64,000 nt of DNA from Paenibacillus glycinis (GTDB taxonomy: Bacteria; Bacillota; Bacilli; Paenibacillales; Paenibacillaceae): NCBI RefSeq assembly GCF_009909185.1, contig NZ_JAAAMV010000004.1, forward strand, positions 116,353 to 180,352, read 5' to 3'. Positions 25,373 through 33,952 of this stretch are shown here, piece after piece. The position numbers were made by a program, and so were the translations under genes. Below the pieces are notes generated by a model. The model worked only from the letters and a program-made list of their open reading frames with translations, made no database searches and was not told the DNA's origin. The first letter of the stretch is position 1; each line of letters starts with the position of its first letter.

Positions 25373-25540
25373 GTTTCGCTATTCGGGTACGTTGGGGCAC
25401 CGAGAAATGAATCCATCGTCGGTTCATTCGCTTTGTCGCGAAATTAAAGGGGGCAAATAATCGCAACAAGTCCGTTTTATTTGCGTATGGAATATAATTG
25501 GAAATGCCACAACCGAAATTCACTAAGGGAGCGAAGCGGA

Positions 25541-25864
25541 TTGACGGTAGGAAAGTCGCTTGGTTCAGGGTCATTTGCTTTAGTCGTGCTTGTTTTAGGG
25601 TTTTTCTTTAATTTTAAATTTCAAAACGACTTCATGGTCAGCCATTATCTTTTTACGTTATTCGGCTGGGATATCTATACGAACGAAGGCCAAGGCTTTC
25701 ACATTCCTTTTATGGCTGCCATTGCGTTTTGGTTGTCGGCAGTAATCATCTCCAAGAAATATCCACACGATTTCGGAACGACTTTTAGTTATCGGGTCGG
25801 AGGTGTCATGTTGACGATAAGCATGATCGTGTTCGCCGTTTATTTGGTAGGAGCTCTTGTATAA
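25541..25864 (+). CDS. Small membrane protein, first gene of an AT-richer cassette
   Basis: A 107-residue protein with three probable membrane helices: FALVVLVLGFFFNFKF, IPFMAAIAFWLSAVIIS and VGGVMLTISMIVFAVYLVGAL. Between them is the aromatic loop HYLFTLFGWDIYTNEGQG. I do not recognise the family. The TTG at 25541 is preceded by GGGAG at nine bases; an upstream ATG at 25481 has no ribosome site and encodes a polar extension. Base composition is clearly more AT-rich than the flanking genes, suggesting a different origin. The next frame overlaps its end by eight bases. Confidence 0.6.
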   Translation: MTVGKSLGSGSFALVVLVLGFFFNFKFQNDFMVSHYLFTLFGWDIYTNEGQGFHIPFMAAIAFWLSAVIISKKYPHDFGTTFSYRVGGVMLTISMIVFAVYLVGALV

Positions 25865-26429
25865 AATGCGGCTTGAGGGGCGGCATCTGGATATATCAAA
25901 GAGAATGGGATATGCGTTAATCGCGGTCAGTTTGATTGCAGTGATTGCGATTTGCTTTTTGAACCGTACGAAGCAACTGTATGGGAATGATCAAGAATCC
26001 ATACAAAAAGTCATTCACTCTATTAAAGGTTACGAAGACGCGTCCGTTGAAATTTTGGACATTAAAGACATTGGCGATAAAAGGATCGTCGGCTTCTTAT
26101 CCAATAATGACCCTGCCTATATTCAATTTTCCAAAAACCAAACAGGCAATTATGAATGGCAAAATATCGAAAAACATGCTGTTCAACCTTTGACTGCCTT
26201 CTTATTCCATAATACGGATGTTGAAGTCCCCAATGCCAAATTCATGATCGTGACGAATGACGAAAACAAGATCGCTAAACTTGAATTAGAGGTAAATAAA
26301 CAGGTACTGATACAAACGTTCAGCCTGCATCGTAAATCGGTTACTTGGATCGATTTACCTAGCGGTACTCGCTTTGCATTTAAATATAAGTATTACGATC
26401 AGAACGATAAGCTTCTACGCGCCGATTGA
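25857..26429 (+). CDS. Membrane-anchored exported protein, second gene of the cassette
   Basis: A 190-residue protein with one N-terminal helix (YALIAVSLIAVIAICFL) and a hydrophilic, Lys/Asn/Asp-rich domain presumably outside the membrane (for example SVEILDIKDIGDKRIVGFLS and KFMIVTNDENKIAKLELEV). No cysteine lipobox is present, so it is a signal-anchor protein. No family recognised. The TTG at 25857 overlaps the previous gene; ATG 25866 is an alternative, and the AGGAG site lies between the ideal distances of both. The next gene begins nine bases after its stop. Confidence 0.6.
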   Translation: MYKMRLEGRHLDISKRMGYALIAVSLIAVIAICFLNRTKQLYGNDQESIQKVIHSIKGYEDASVEILDIKDIGDKRIVGFLSNNDPAYIQFSKNQTGNYEWQNIEKHAVQPLTAFLFHNTDVEVPNAKFMIVTNDENKIAKLELEVNKQVLIQTFSLHRKSVTWIDLPSGTRFAFKYKYYDQNDKLLRAD

Positions 26430-26438
26430 GGAGGACTT

Positions 26439-26660
26439 ATGAGAACGAATCAACCTGCTTTATTCTTGCTTTGCAGTCTTTTCATTGGCGTATTAATCGC
26501 CCTTTCGCCCGTTTTGGTGACCGGTCACTGGTACAATGTCAATAAAACCATGGGGAATTTATTGATTGCCGAATTTATTGTAAGAACACTTGCCATTGTC
26601 TTCGGATTACTCGTTATCTTCGGAGGGGTTAAACACTTTTTTCTTTATCGGGCTAAATAA
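26439..26660 (+). CDS. Two-helix small membrane protein, third gene of the cassette
   Basis: A 73-residue protein with two hydrophobic helices (ALFLLCSLFIGVLIALSPVL and IVRTLAIVFGLLVIFGG) and a short polar loop, TGHWYNVNKTMGN. The ATG follows GAGGAGG closely, the best ribosome site in the cassette. Nothing in the sequence identifies a function; its spacing shows that it belongs with the two preceding genes. Confidence 0.65.
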   Translation: MRTNQPALFLLCSLFIGVLIALSPVLVTGHWYNVNKTMGNLLIAEFIVRTLAIVFGLLVIFGGVKHFFLYRAK

Positions 26661-26701
26661 ACGGTATGCGCGTTTTGGAAAGGTGAATTGAGTTTAAGCA
26701 G

Positions 26702-26829
26702 ATGGATTTTTTTGAAAACCATGAATTGAAGTCCTATTATTTTACAATCAAAGAAACAGCAGATTACTTACATCTGTGCGAGACTTGAAGGCGTTGAAAC
26801 GCGACGAGCAAGTCTACAACGCGCAGTAG
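26702..26829 (+). pseudogene. Frameshifted remnant of a short HTH/excisionase-like protein
   Basis: From ATG 26702 the frame reads MDFFENHELKSYYFTIKETA and then DYLHL before a stop. Shifting frame at about 26778 gives RDLKALKRDEQVYNAQ and a TAG at 26827. Together this resembles the TIKETADYL-type helix-turn-helix of excisionase/MerR-like DNA-binding proteins with one frameshift. It lies in the AT-richer segment and would be a decayed mobile-element or regulator gene. The call rests on this short similarity only. Confidence 0.35.
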
Positions 26830-26845
26830 TTCGAGCAGCACAAAG

Positions 26846-26880
26846 AAACGACAGCCGGTATAATCGGCTGTCGTTTTCTA
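26846..26880. terminator. Bidirectional terminator at the end of the six-gene importer unit
   Basis: A 12-bp perfect stem AAACGACAGCCG and its complement with a 7-base loop, TTTTCT on the plus strand and a short T run on the minus strand. It lies about 80 bases past the last leftward gene. Confidence 0.75.
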
Positions 26881-26958
26881 GTTGTAATGTGAATGTAGTC
26901 TTCAAATTGTCGACGGAACGACAATGCGCCAACGCTGCCGACATGTCAAAAATTGTGC

Positions 26959-28167
26959 CTACCCGCCGGCGTCGAACGTGGACGAGCTTTCCAGCTTCTC
27001 CTGCGCGTCCAGCAGCTGCAGCCAGTCGATGCCGCGCGGATTGGCGGCTCCGGCGGCATCGATCCGTCCGATCATGCCGATGACGGCCCGTTCCTTGTCC
27101 GACAGCACCGCATCCCGCTCCATGCTGCCGATCATATCGGCGCGAACGGGGAACTGGCCGCCGTCGCCCAGGAGACTGGACTGCACCTCGTCGCCGATCA
27201 AGTATTGCAGCAGCTGGCGGGAGATCGCCGTCTCCGCGGCGCCTGCCTGCAGCATGACGAATCCGCTCGTGCGGGGCAGCAGGGCATGCCGGCCCTCGAT
27301 CTCGGGGAAAGGCAGCACGCCGAATTCGAATTTTCCGCCGATGTATCGTTCCAGCGTCGTACGTTTGTCCGACGACGCGAACAGGAACGCGGCCTGCCCG
27401 TTGATGAAATCGCTGGTCGCCAGATGGTTGTCCAAGGGCGACATGATGCCGTCGCGATAGACGAGATCATGCCACAGGCGATAGGCGGGTACGCGGGGAT
27501 CGCGACCGGACGCGGATTCGGAAGCCATCATGTTCTCCAGGTACCACGGGGTATCCCGATCCGCGGCCAAGCCCCAGATGTCCGTCTCCCCGTCCTTGTC
27601 GACATCGAGCGTCAACTCCTTCGCGAGCGTCGTCATCCTGCCCCAGGTGAACGGAGCGAGCGCCGACGCGGACGCCGCTCCCGCGGAGCCGAGCAGGTCG
27701 GCATTGTAGTAGACGACGGGCACGCTGCCGCCGTAGGGCAGCGCCCACAGCTGATTCTCGTACCGGTACGAAGCCGTGAACCGCGAATCGATCCGGTTGC
27801 CGTCCGCCGTCGCCAGCTCCTGCCGCAGCGGCGTGAGCGCTCCCGTATCGGCGAGCCCGGCAATCCCGAAGGCGCTGTCGATTTCCGCCAGCTGCGGGAC
27901 CGTGTTGGCCGTGATCGCAGCCGTCAGCTCCGAATACAGCCGTTCGGCGGACGTGAACATTTTCACCTGCACGGTGACGCCCGGATGCCGGCGCTCGAAG
28001 GCGTCCATATAGGCGGGAATCGACGGGCTGTACGCCCACGCTCGCACCGTGACCGTATTCTTGGTCTCGTATTGCGGCGTGCTGCCGCGCGGCATGTACA
28101 GCACGGCGACGGTCGTCAACAGCGCGGCAAGCACGCTCCAGGTGATCCACTGGCGGTAGCGTTTCAT
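26959..28167 (-). CDS. Extracellular solute-binding protein, family 1 (membrane-anchored)
   Basis: A 402-residue periplasmic-binding-type protein. The N-terminus has a signal-anchor (WITWSVLAALLTTVAVLYM) but no lipobox cysteine, so it may stay attached by its helix. The family-1 fold shows VTVRAWAYSPSIPAYMDAFE, the central VPVVYYNADLLG with TWGRMTTLAKEL, calcium-like DVDKDGETDIWGLA, and FINGQAAFLFASS. It is the last gene of the unit that begins with a sensor kinase and already contains another binding protein; it may serve as an extra receptor or as a sensor-coupled protein. AAGGAG lies nine bases before the ATG. Confidence 0.87.
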   Translation of the reverse strand: MKRYRQWITWSVLAALLTTVAVLYMPRGSTPQYETKNTVTVRAWAYSPSIPAYMDAFERRHPGVTVQVKMFTSAERLYSELTAAITANTVPQLAEIDSAFGIAGLADTGALTPLRQELATADGNRIDSRFTASYRYENQLWALPYGGSVPVVYYNADLLGSAGAASASALAPFTWGRMTTLAKELTLDVDKDGETDIWGLAADRDTPWYLENMMASESASGRDPRVPAYRLWHDLVYRDGIMSPLDNHLATSDFINGQAAFLFASSDKRTTLERYIGGKFEFGVLPFPEIEGRHALLPRTSGFVMLQAGAAETAISRQLLQYLIGDEVQSSLLGDGGQFPVRADMIGSMERDAVLSDKERAVIGMIGRIDAAGAANPRGIDWLQLLDAQEKLESSSTFDAGG

Positions 28168-28194
28168 CGGAATCAGCTCCTTATCGGCTTCGGG

Positions 28195-29874
28195 TCACAG
28201 CATCAATTTGCGGCCGGACAAACGGTTCGCGATCAGCAGCGAAAGCAGCGCCGTGACGGACAGGATCGTCGCGAGCGCGGCTCCGGTCCCGTAGTTGGAC
28301 GTGACGACCTCGCTGTATACCGATACGGCGATCGTGGCGGTCGCGCCGTGATACAGCACGATCGTCGTGCTCAATTCATTGATCACCGCGACCCAGCTGA
28401 TGATCGCGCCGGAGAGCACGCCGGGCAGCATGAGGACGAGCGTCGTCTTGAAGAACGTAGGCACGGGCGGAACCCCCAGGCTGATGGAGGCTTCCTCCAC
28501 GCTCTTGTCGAGCTGCTGCAGGATGCCCGAGCTGGAACGGATCGTATACGACATCTTGCGCGTCACGTATGCCAGGACGAGGATGATCCACGTGCCGGTC
28601 AGCAGCAGCGGCGGCTTGTTGAACGCCAGGATGAAGCTGATGCCGAGCACCGTGCCCGGAATGACGTACGGCACCATGATCAAGCCGTCGAGCATCGCGG
28701 TAATCCGGGATTTCCGGCGAACCAGGACGTACGCCGTGAGCACGCCCAACACGATCATGGCCGCGATCGCGAGCAGCGAGAAGCTGTACGTGTTCATAAT
28801 GGCTTGCTTGACCCGGTACCAGATCTCCGCGTAGCTCCCCATGCTGAAGCCCCGTTGAAACACCGGGCCCTTGGTCTCGATGAAGGACGTGACCGCGACC
28901 GTGGCCTGCGGAATGATGGAGATGCCCGCGGGCACGAACGCGAGCGCCGTAACCAGCCGGCGGACCGCCGGCGGCAGCGAGCGGATCGTCGGCGTCCGCA
29001 TGCCGGTCATCGCGTAATTCCTGCGGGTCGACACGAACCGCTGGATAAAGAGGATCAGCGTCGCGCAGACGATCATCAGGCCGCTGACCGTGCTCGCCAT
29101 CGCCGGATTGCTTCCCATCTCGCTGATGAATTGATCGTAGGCCAGCACGGGCATCACCTTGTAACCCTGGCCGAGCAGCAGCGGCGTGCCGAAATCGGCA
29201 AAGGACTCCATGAATACCATCAGCGTCCCGGCCGACAGGGTCGGCAGGATCAGCGGCAGCGTGATCGTCCATATCCGCTTCCATGCCGGCACCCCCAGGC
29301 TTTCGGCCGCTTCCTCCAGCGAGGTATCGATCATTCTCAGCGCCCCGGACACGTACAGATAGATATGGGGGTAGAACTGCAGCGCCAGGACGAATACGAT
29401 GCCCTTGGGCCCGTAGATCGACGTGAACGGAATGCCCGCGGCATGCAGGATCCGCTTAAGGAAGCCGTTGTTGCCGAGCATCATGATCCAGGAGTACGCG
29501 CCGATGAAGGGCGGCGAGAGCAGGGACATGATGACCAGAATATTCAGCGCCCCCTTGCCCCGAATGTCGGTGCGCACGGAGACGTAAGCGAGCGGAACGC
29601 CGATCAGGAGCGCGAAGAGCGCCGACAGGGACGAGAGCTTGAAGCTGTTCAGCAGCGCGTTCCGGTAATACTTCAGCCGCAGGAAATCCCAATAGTTCGC
29701 GAACGTGAAATCGCCCTGCTTATCGTAGAGGCTGCTGATCAGCAGCGCGCACAGCGGATACACGACGACGACGAGCAGGAACGCGTACATGAACAGCGTG
29801 AAGCCCGTCCAGAAATCCCATCTTCGCAGCTTCAGGCGGTCAGACCACGATGCGCGTTGCCCTGGTCGAGCCAT
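28195..29874 (-). CDS. ABC transporter permease, two fused halves (FbpB/AfuB type)
   Basis: A 559-residue inner-membrane permease with about twelve helices, a tandem fusion of two binding-protein-dependent permease units. Each half has an ATPase-contact EAA loop: LEEAAESLGVPAWKRIW and VEEASISLGVPPVPTFF. This architecture is typical of importers for ferric iron and for hexose-phosphate or phosphonate. GAGGAGG lies nine bases before the ATG, inside the end of the ATPase gene, which it overlaps by 35 bases. It works with the ATPase (29840-30961) and one or both binding proteins. Confidence 0.92.
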   Translation of the reverse strand: MARPGQRASWSDRLKLRRWDFWTGFTLFMYAFLLVVVVYPLCALLISSLYDKQGDFTFANYWDFLRLKYYRNALLNSFKLSSLSALFALLIGVPLAYVSVRTDIRGKGALNILVIMSLLSPPFIGAYSWIMMLGNNGFLKRILHAAGIPFTSIYGPKGIVFVLALQFYPHIYLYVSGALRMIDTSLEEAAESLGVPAWKRIWTITLPLILPTLSAGTLMVFMESFADFGTPLLLGQGYKVMPVLAYDQFISEMGSNPAMASTVSGLMIVCATLILFIQRFVSTRRNYAMTGMRTPTIRSLPPAVRRLVTALAFVPAGISIIPQATVAVTSFIETKGPVFQRGFSMGSYAEIWYRVKQAIMNTYSFSLLAIAAMIVLGVLTAYVLVRRKSRITAMLDGLIMVPYVIPGTVLGISFILAFNKPPLLLTGTWIILVLAYVTRKMSYTIRSSSGILQQLDKSVEEASISLGVPPVPTFFKTTLVLMLPGVLSGAIISWVAVINELSTTIVLYHGATATIAVSVYSEVVTSNYGTGAALATILSVTALLSLLIANRLSGRKLML

Positions 29875-30961
29875 GGCCGAGAACCTCCTCTCCCTTGGCG
29901 TCGTACAGGATGGCGCGTTCCAGCTGGAAATCCAGGTAGACGCCCTGATGCGCTTTGAACAGCTCGTGCCGTTCCGTCAAATGCCGCTCGACCTCGATCA
30001 TCCGGCCGTTGCCGATGTGAACGGTGTAGTGGACCTTGCCGCCCAGAAAAGACCCCTGCTGCACCTGGCCGCGGAATTGTCCGTCCCGGGTGAGTTCGCC
30101 GGAGATATTCACGTTCTCCGGACGGATCGAGAGCAGCGCTTTGCCTTCGTACGCTTTCGCCAGCGTCAGCCGGAAGGCTTGATCCGGCGGCAGCCGCAGG
30201 AGCGCCCCGCCCGTGGCCGCGTCATAGCCGCTCACTTCCGCTTCCAGGAAATTCGACGTGCCGATGAAATTCGCCACGATCCGGTTCTCGGGATACATGT
30301 AAATGTCCTGGGGCGATCCGATCTGCTGCACGACGCCGCCATGCATGACGGCGATCCGGTCGGATACGGCCAGCGCCTCTTCTTGGTCATGCGTCACGTA
30401 AATGGTCGTAATGCCCAGTTCCTGCTGCAGGGCGCGAATATCCGATCTCATCTTGATCCGCAGCTTCGCGTCCAGGTTCGAGAGCGGCTCGTCCATGAGG
30501 AGCAGCGCGGGACGAATGACGACGGCGCGGGCCAGCGCGATGCGCTGCTGCTGTCCGCCGCTCATCTCCGAGGGGCTGCGGCCGCGAAGATGCGCAAGCT
30601 CCACGAGCTCGAGCGCCTCCATTACCCGCCGCTCCGTCTCCGCTTTGTTGACCCTGCGCGCCTTCAAGCCGTAGGCCACGTTGTCGAACACGCTCATATG
30701 GGGAAAGATCGCGTAATTCTGAAAGACCATCCCGATGTTGCGGCGATGGGCCGGCACGCCGTTCATCAGGCGGTCGCCGAAGTAGATGTTGCCTTCCTCT
30801 TGCTTGTAGAATCCGGCGATCGTGCGCAGGAGGGTGGTCTTCCCGCAGCCGCTCGGACCGAGCAGCGTGAAAAATTCGCCGTCCTCGATCTGAAAGTCGA
30901 CGTCCTGCAGCGTCTTCGCCCGGTCGAAGTATTTGGAAACCCGTTCAAACGTAATGTTCAT
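29840..30961 (-). CDS. ABC transporter ATP-binding protein (FbpC/PotA type, with TOBE domain)
   Basis: A 373-residue ATPase. Walker A GPSGCGKTT, Q-loop MVFQNYAIFPH, signature MSGGQQQRIALARA, Walker B LLLMDEPLSNLDAKLR and the switch YVTHDQEEAL are intact in the first 240 residues. The C-terminal ~120 residues form a TOBE regulatory domain (SIRPENVNISGE, GKVHYTVHIGNG). The closest general type is the iron(III)/spermidine/2-aminoethylphosphonate group. ATG 30961 follows GGAGG by five bases; upstream in-frame starts are unsupported. It overlaps the permease start by 35 bases. Confidence 0.93.
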   Translation of the reverse strand: MNITFERVSKYFDRAKTLQDVDFQIEDGEFFTLLGPSGCGKTTLLRTIAGFYKQEEGNIYFGDRLMNGVPAHRRNIGMVFQNYAIFPHMSVFDNVAYGLKARRVNKAETERRVMEALELVELAHLRGRSPSEMSGGQQQRIALARAVVIRPALLLMDEPLSNLDAKLRIKMRSDIRALQQELGITTIYVTHDQEEALAVSDRIAVMHGGVVQQIGSPQDIYMYPENRIVANFIGTSNFLEAEVSGYDAATGGALLRLPPDQAFRLTLAKAYEGKALLSIRPENVNISGELTRDGQFRGQVQQGSFLGGKVHYTVHIGNGRMIEVERHLTERHELFKAHQGVYLDFQLERAILYDAKGEEVLGHGSTRATRIVV

Positions 30962-31049
30962 GTCATCCTCCGTGAGCCAATCTCCGATGTCGTTCATAAG
31001 AAGAGTCCCAATGACGAAACTCATCGGGACTCCGCGTATAGAGATCGAA

Positions 31050-32225
31050 TTATTGCTGACCTGTCAGCTTCTTCGTGAATTGATCGATAATGGCCGCCCG
31101 CTGCTCCGACGCCCAGCTGAGGTCGTAATTCACGAGCTTGATGTCCGAGATCGGCGTCACGCCTTGCGACGGCTCGAGATCGGTTCTGACCGGCCGGCGT
31201 TTGAATTCGCTCTGCATCAGCGACTGCACGTCCTTGCCCGCGGCGAAATCGATGAACAGCTTGGCGTTGTCCGCGTTTTTGGCGCCCTTGATGACGGCCA
31301 TGCCGTCCGGTACGGCCGAGGTGCCTTCGGACGGATAGACGATGCCGACCTTGGAGCCGCCTTCCACGTAGCGCAGCGCGTTCTCTTCCAGCGTGATGCC
31401 CACCGGGTATTCCTTGTCCGCGACCCCTTTCGGAACCATGCCCGAGCTCGACAATACTTTGCCGTCCAGGTTGCCGATCAGCTTGCCGACGAAATCCCAG
31501 CCCTTGCCGTCGTCCTTGCCGAAGGCCGTCAGCATCGTCGCCAGCTGCGTGAAGGACGAGCCGGATTTGGCCGGATCGGCGTAGGCGATCTTGCCTTTCC
31601 AGTCCGGACTCAGCAGATCGTTCCAGCTCTTCGGTTCTTTCCCGGCAGGGACGAGATCCTTATTGTAGAGAATGACCATCGGCAGCGACGTGAACGGCGT
31701 CCAGCCGCGCGCCGGATCCGTCATTTGCGGATTGAGGTTCGCCAGTTCCTTGGATTCGTACGGCTCGAAAAATTCCTTATAGGCGTCCAGCGACTCTACG
31801 GTTCCGCCGAACATGAGATCGCCGAGCGGATTGGCGGCTTCGGCCTTGATCCGGTTCAGCAGGTCGCCCGTGCCCCCGGAAACCATCTCCACCTGAATGC
31901 CCGTCCGGTCTTGAAACTCCTTCAGGATCGGATTGTTGATCTCGGTCTCGTTCGGCGAGTAGATCACCAGCTTGCCTCCGGTTTGCGGCGTGCTCTCCCC
32001 GGCATTCGCGGCTCCGCCCGCGGCGGCGTTCGTTGCTCCGTTCGATGCTCCGTTCGCCGCGGGGTCAGCAGCGCCGTTCTTCGCCGAATTCTCCGGTGCC
32101 GACTGCGCCGCATTGCCCGCATTCGCGGAATCCGCGGCGTTGTTTCCGCAGGCGGACAGCAGCACGCCAAGCAGCAATACGCCCGATGCCAGCGGTATTC
32201 TCGTTTTTGCCTCAACTCTGTTCAT
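31050..32225 (-). CDS. ABC transporter substrate-binding lipoprotein (FbpA/AfuA-like)
   Basis: A 391-residue lipoprotein. The signal peptide ends with LLGVLLSAC and is followed by an Ala/Asn/Gly-rich linker of about 60 residues. The binding domain starts KLVIYSPNETEINNPILKEF and contains VEMVSGGTGDLLNRIKAEA, LGDLMFGGTVESLDAY, and GKIAYADPAKSGSSFTQLA, all typical of the iron(III)/organophosphate binding-protein group. The paired iron-binding tyrosines of FbpA are not obvious, so a phosphorylated organic ligand is at least as likely. ATG 32225 follows TGGAGGG. The same frame stays open for 566 more codons across the regulator gene, but that is a GC-rich artefact. Confidence 0.88.
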   Translation of the reverse strand: MNRVEAKTRIPLASGVLLLGVLLSACGNNAADSANAGNAAQSAPENSAKNGAADPAANGASNGATNAAAGGAANAGESTPQTGGKLVIYSPNETEINNPILKEFQDRTGIQVEMVSGGTGDLLNRIKAEAANPLGDLMFGGTVESLDAYKEFFEPYESKELANLNPQMTDPARGWTPFTSLPMVILYNKDLVPAGKEPKSWNDLLSPDWKGKIAYADPAKSGSSFTQLATMLTAFGKDDGKGWDFVGKLIGNLDGKVLSSSGMVPKGVADKEYPVGITLEENALRYVEGGSKVGIVYPSEGTSAVPDGMAVIKGAKNADNAKLFIDFAAGKDVQSLMQSEFKRRPVRTDLEPSQGVTPISDIKLVNYDLSWASEQRAAIIDQFTKKLTGQQ

Positions 32226-32323
32226 TTTGGCCCTCCAGGTTTCTGTTGTGAGTACTCTTTCATGATAAGAGGATCGCCGTGGACCAACAATGCGGCAAAC
32301 TTTCCGAGTTGTTTGTAATCTTG

Positions 32324-33952
32324 CTAGGCTTGATACGAGAAGGATTGACGGTAATCGCTCGGCGTTTCGCCGGTCACTTTGCGGAACAGCTGGCTGAAGT
32401 AGCGGGCATCCTGATAGCCGACCGCGAGCGATACCTCGTATACGCGCAGGTCCGAATGCAGCAACATGTCCCGCGCCTTCTCCATTCGCAGATCCGTGAT
32501 ATATTCCAGGAAGTTCTTCCCGATCTTCTTCTTGAAAATGCGGCTGAAGTGGCTTTCGCTCATATGGAGGCCCGACGCCAGATCGTGCATCGAGAGCTCC
32601 TTGTGGAAATGCCCGTTGATGTAATCCATCACGTTGTCGAACTCCGTCTTCCCCTGCTGCTTGCTGAGCAGATAGGCCGCTTGAACCTCGCAGCAGACGG
32701 CCTCGATCCAGCGGAGCATCGTCTCCGGCGAATCGGCGCGGCTCGCGCTCTCCAGGAAGCTCTTCGTATCGGGAAGGCAGCCCAACTCCCAGAAATGGCG
32801 CATCAGCAGCGCGTAGAGGCCGAACATCAGCTGCAGCATTTGATGCCTCAGCGCCGTCTCGCTGCCGGCGGACTGACGAAGCAGCGTCATGTGCCAGCTG
32901 CGGGTTTTCGCGCGGATCGCCGCGGCGTTGTCCCACTTGATCATGCCGAGCACCTCCGTCTCGCTCCATTCCGCGGGATGATGGCTCTGCGCCTCGGCCA
33001 CGATGGCTTCGTACCGGACGACCGGGCCCCGGCCGAGCCCGAAATTGAACCGCATCGCGAAGCTCGCTTCCTCGTAAGCCGTCGCGACCGACTGCAAGCC
33101 ACGGTGCACGGAGCTCAGGCTGAGCGACGGGACTTCCGCCGGCAGGGTGCCGGGCGCCGCCGCCAGCTCCTCCGCTCCGGCAGCGCTGACGACGACGGCG
33201 TTGATCTCCTGCCCGAGCGGAATGAAGGGCGTCAGCGCCGCCTCCAGCAGCCGGTCCTTCAGCGCCGCGAAGGCGGATTGCGCTTCCGGACCAGCCGCGT
33301 CTTCCGATTCCCGCGCGCCTGCCGGCTCTCCCGCTTCTGCCGTTCCTGTCGTGCCTGCGGTTCCTCTCGGGGCTCCCGTCCCGGGCGTCTTGAACAGCAC
33401 GACGCGGAAGGAATCGAACGCGCTCGGCCCGTTTCCCCGCACGTCCAGCAGCAGCTGCAGGCTTTCCTTGTCGGCCCTGTTCATCAGCAGGTCGAAAAAG
33501 ATCTTCTCGGTCAGCAGCGGCTCGCTCGTTCTCACCCGTCGCTCCAGGTTCAGGGTGTAGCTGGAGCGGCTTCTGTCCTCCGCGATGCTCGCCATCGCCG
33601 CCTGCAGGATCCGACGGATCTCGGCCGGATCGGTGGGCTTCAGCACGATATCGAACGCTCCCGTCTGAAGGGCTTGGCGCGCATAGTGGAAATCGTCGAA
33701 GCCCGTCAAGAAGATCGTCTTGATCTCCGGATGCGTCCGCTTGATCCGGCGGGCCAGCTCGAGGCCGTCCATTCTCGGCATGCGAATATCCGTCAGCACG
33801 ATATCCGGCTCGTGCAGGGTCGCGAGCGCCAGCGCCTCCTCCCCGTCCAACGCCTCGGCTACGACCTCGCAGCCCATTTCCCGCCAGGGGATGGTTTGCC
33901 TCAAGCCTTGTCTGACCAGCCATTCGTCGTCCACGATCATGACCTTATACAT
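32324..33952 (-). CDS. AraC-type response regulator (YesN family)
   Basis: A 542-residue regulator. The receiver domain (1-125) shows VMIVDDEWLVRQGLR, IVLTDIRMPRMDG with the phospho-Asp, and DIVLKPTDPAEI with the Lys. A long middle region of ~280 residues, with a Gly/Thr/Ala-rich low-complexity insert, links to the C-terminal double helix-turn-helix (MHDLASGLHMSESHFSRIF; VSLAVGYQDARYFSQLF; TGETPSDYRQ). It should act on the downstream importer genes when phosphorylated by the kinase, which overlaps its start by eight bases. Confidence 0.93.
   Translation of the reverse strand: MYKVMIVDDEWLVRQGLRQTIPWREMGCEVVAEALDGEEALALATLHEPDIVLTDIRMPRMDGLELARRIKRTHPEIKTIFLTGFDDFHYARQALQTGAFDIVLKPTDPAEIRRILQAAMASIAEDRSRSSYTLNLERRVRTSEPLLTEKIFFDLLMNRADKESLQLLLDVRGNGPSAFDSFRVVLFKTPGTGAPRGTAGTTGTAEAGEPAGARESEDAAGPEAQSAFAALKDRLLEAALTPFIPLGQEINAVVVSAAGAEELAAAPGTLPAEVPSLSLSSVHRGLQSVATAYEEASFAMRFNFGLGRGPVVRYEAIVAEAQSHHPAEWSETEVLGMIKWDNAAAIRAKTRSWHMTLLRQSAGSETALRHQMLQLMFGLYALLMRHFWELGCLPDTKSFLESASRADSPETMLRWIEAVCCEVQAAYLLSKQQGKTEFDNVMDYINGHFHKELSMHDLASGLHMSESHFSRIFKKKIGKNFLEYITDLRMEKARDMLLHSDLRVYEVSLAVGYQDARYFSQLFRKVTGETPSDYRQSFSYQA

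Noticed and set aside
26953..29958. 1001-codon rightward frame opposite the binding-protein and permease genes
   Set aside because: Antisense to clear transporter genes and without recognisable domains.
32226..33923. In-frame upstream extension of the binding lipoprotein by 566 codons
   Set aside because: It runs through the response-regulator gene in another frame; the lipoprotein signal peptide and ribosome site fix the start at 32225.
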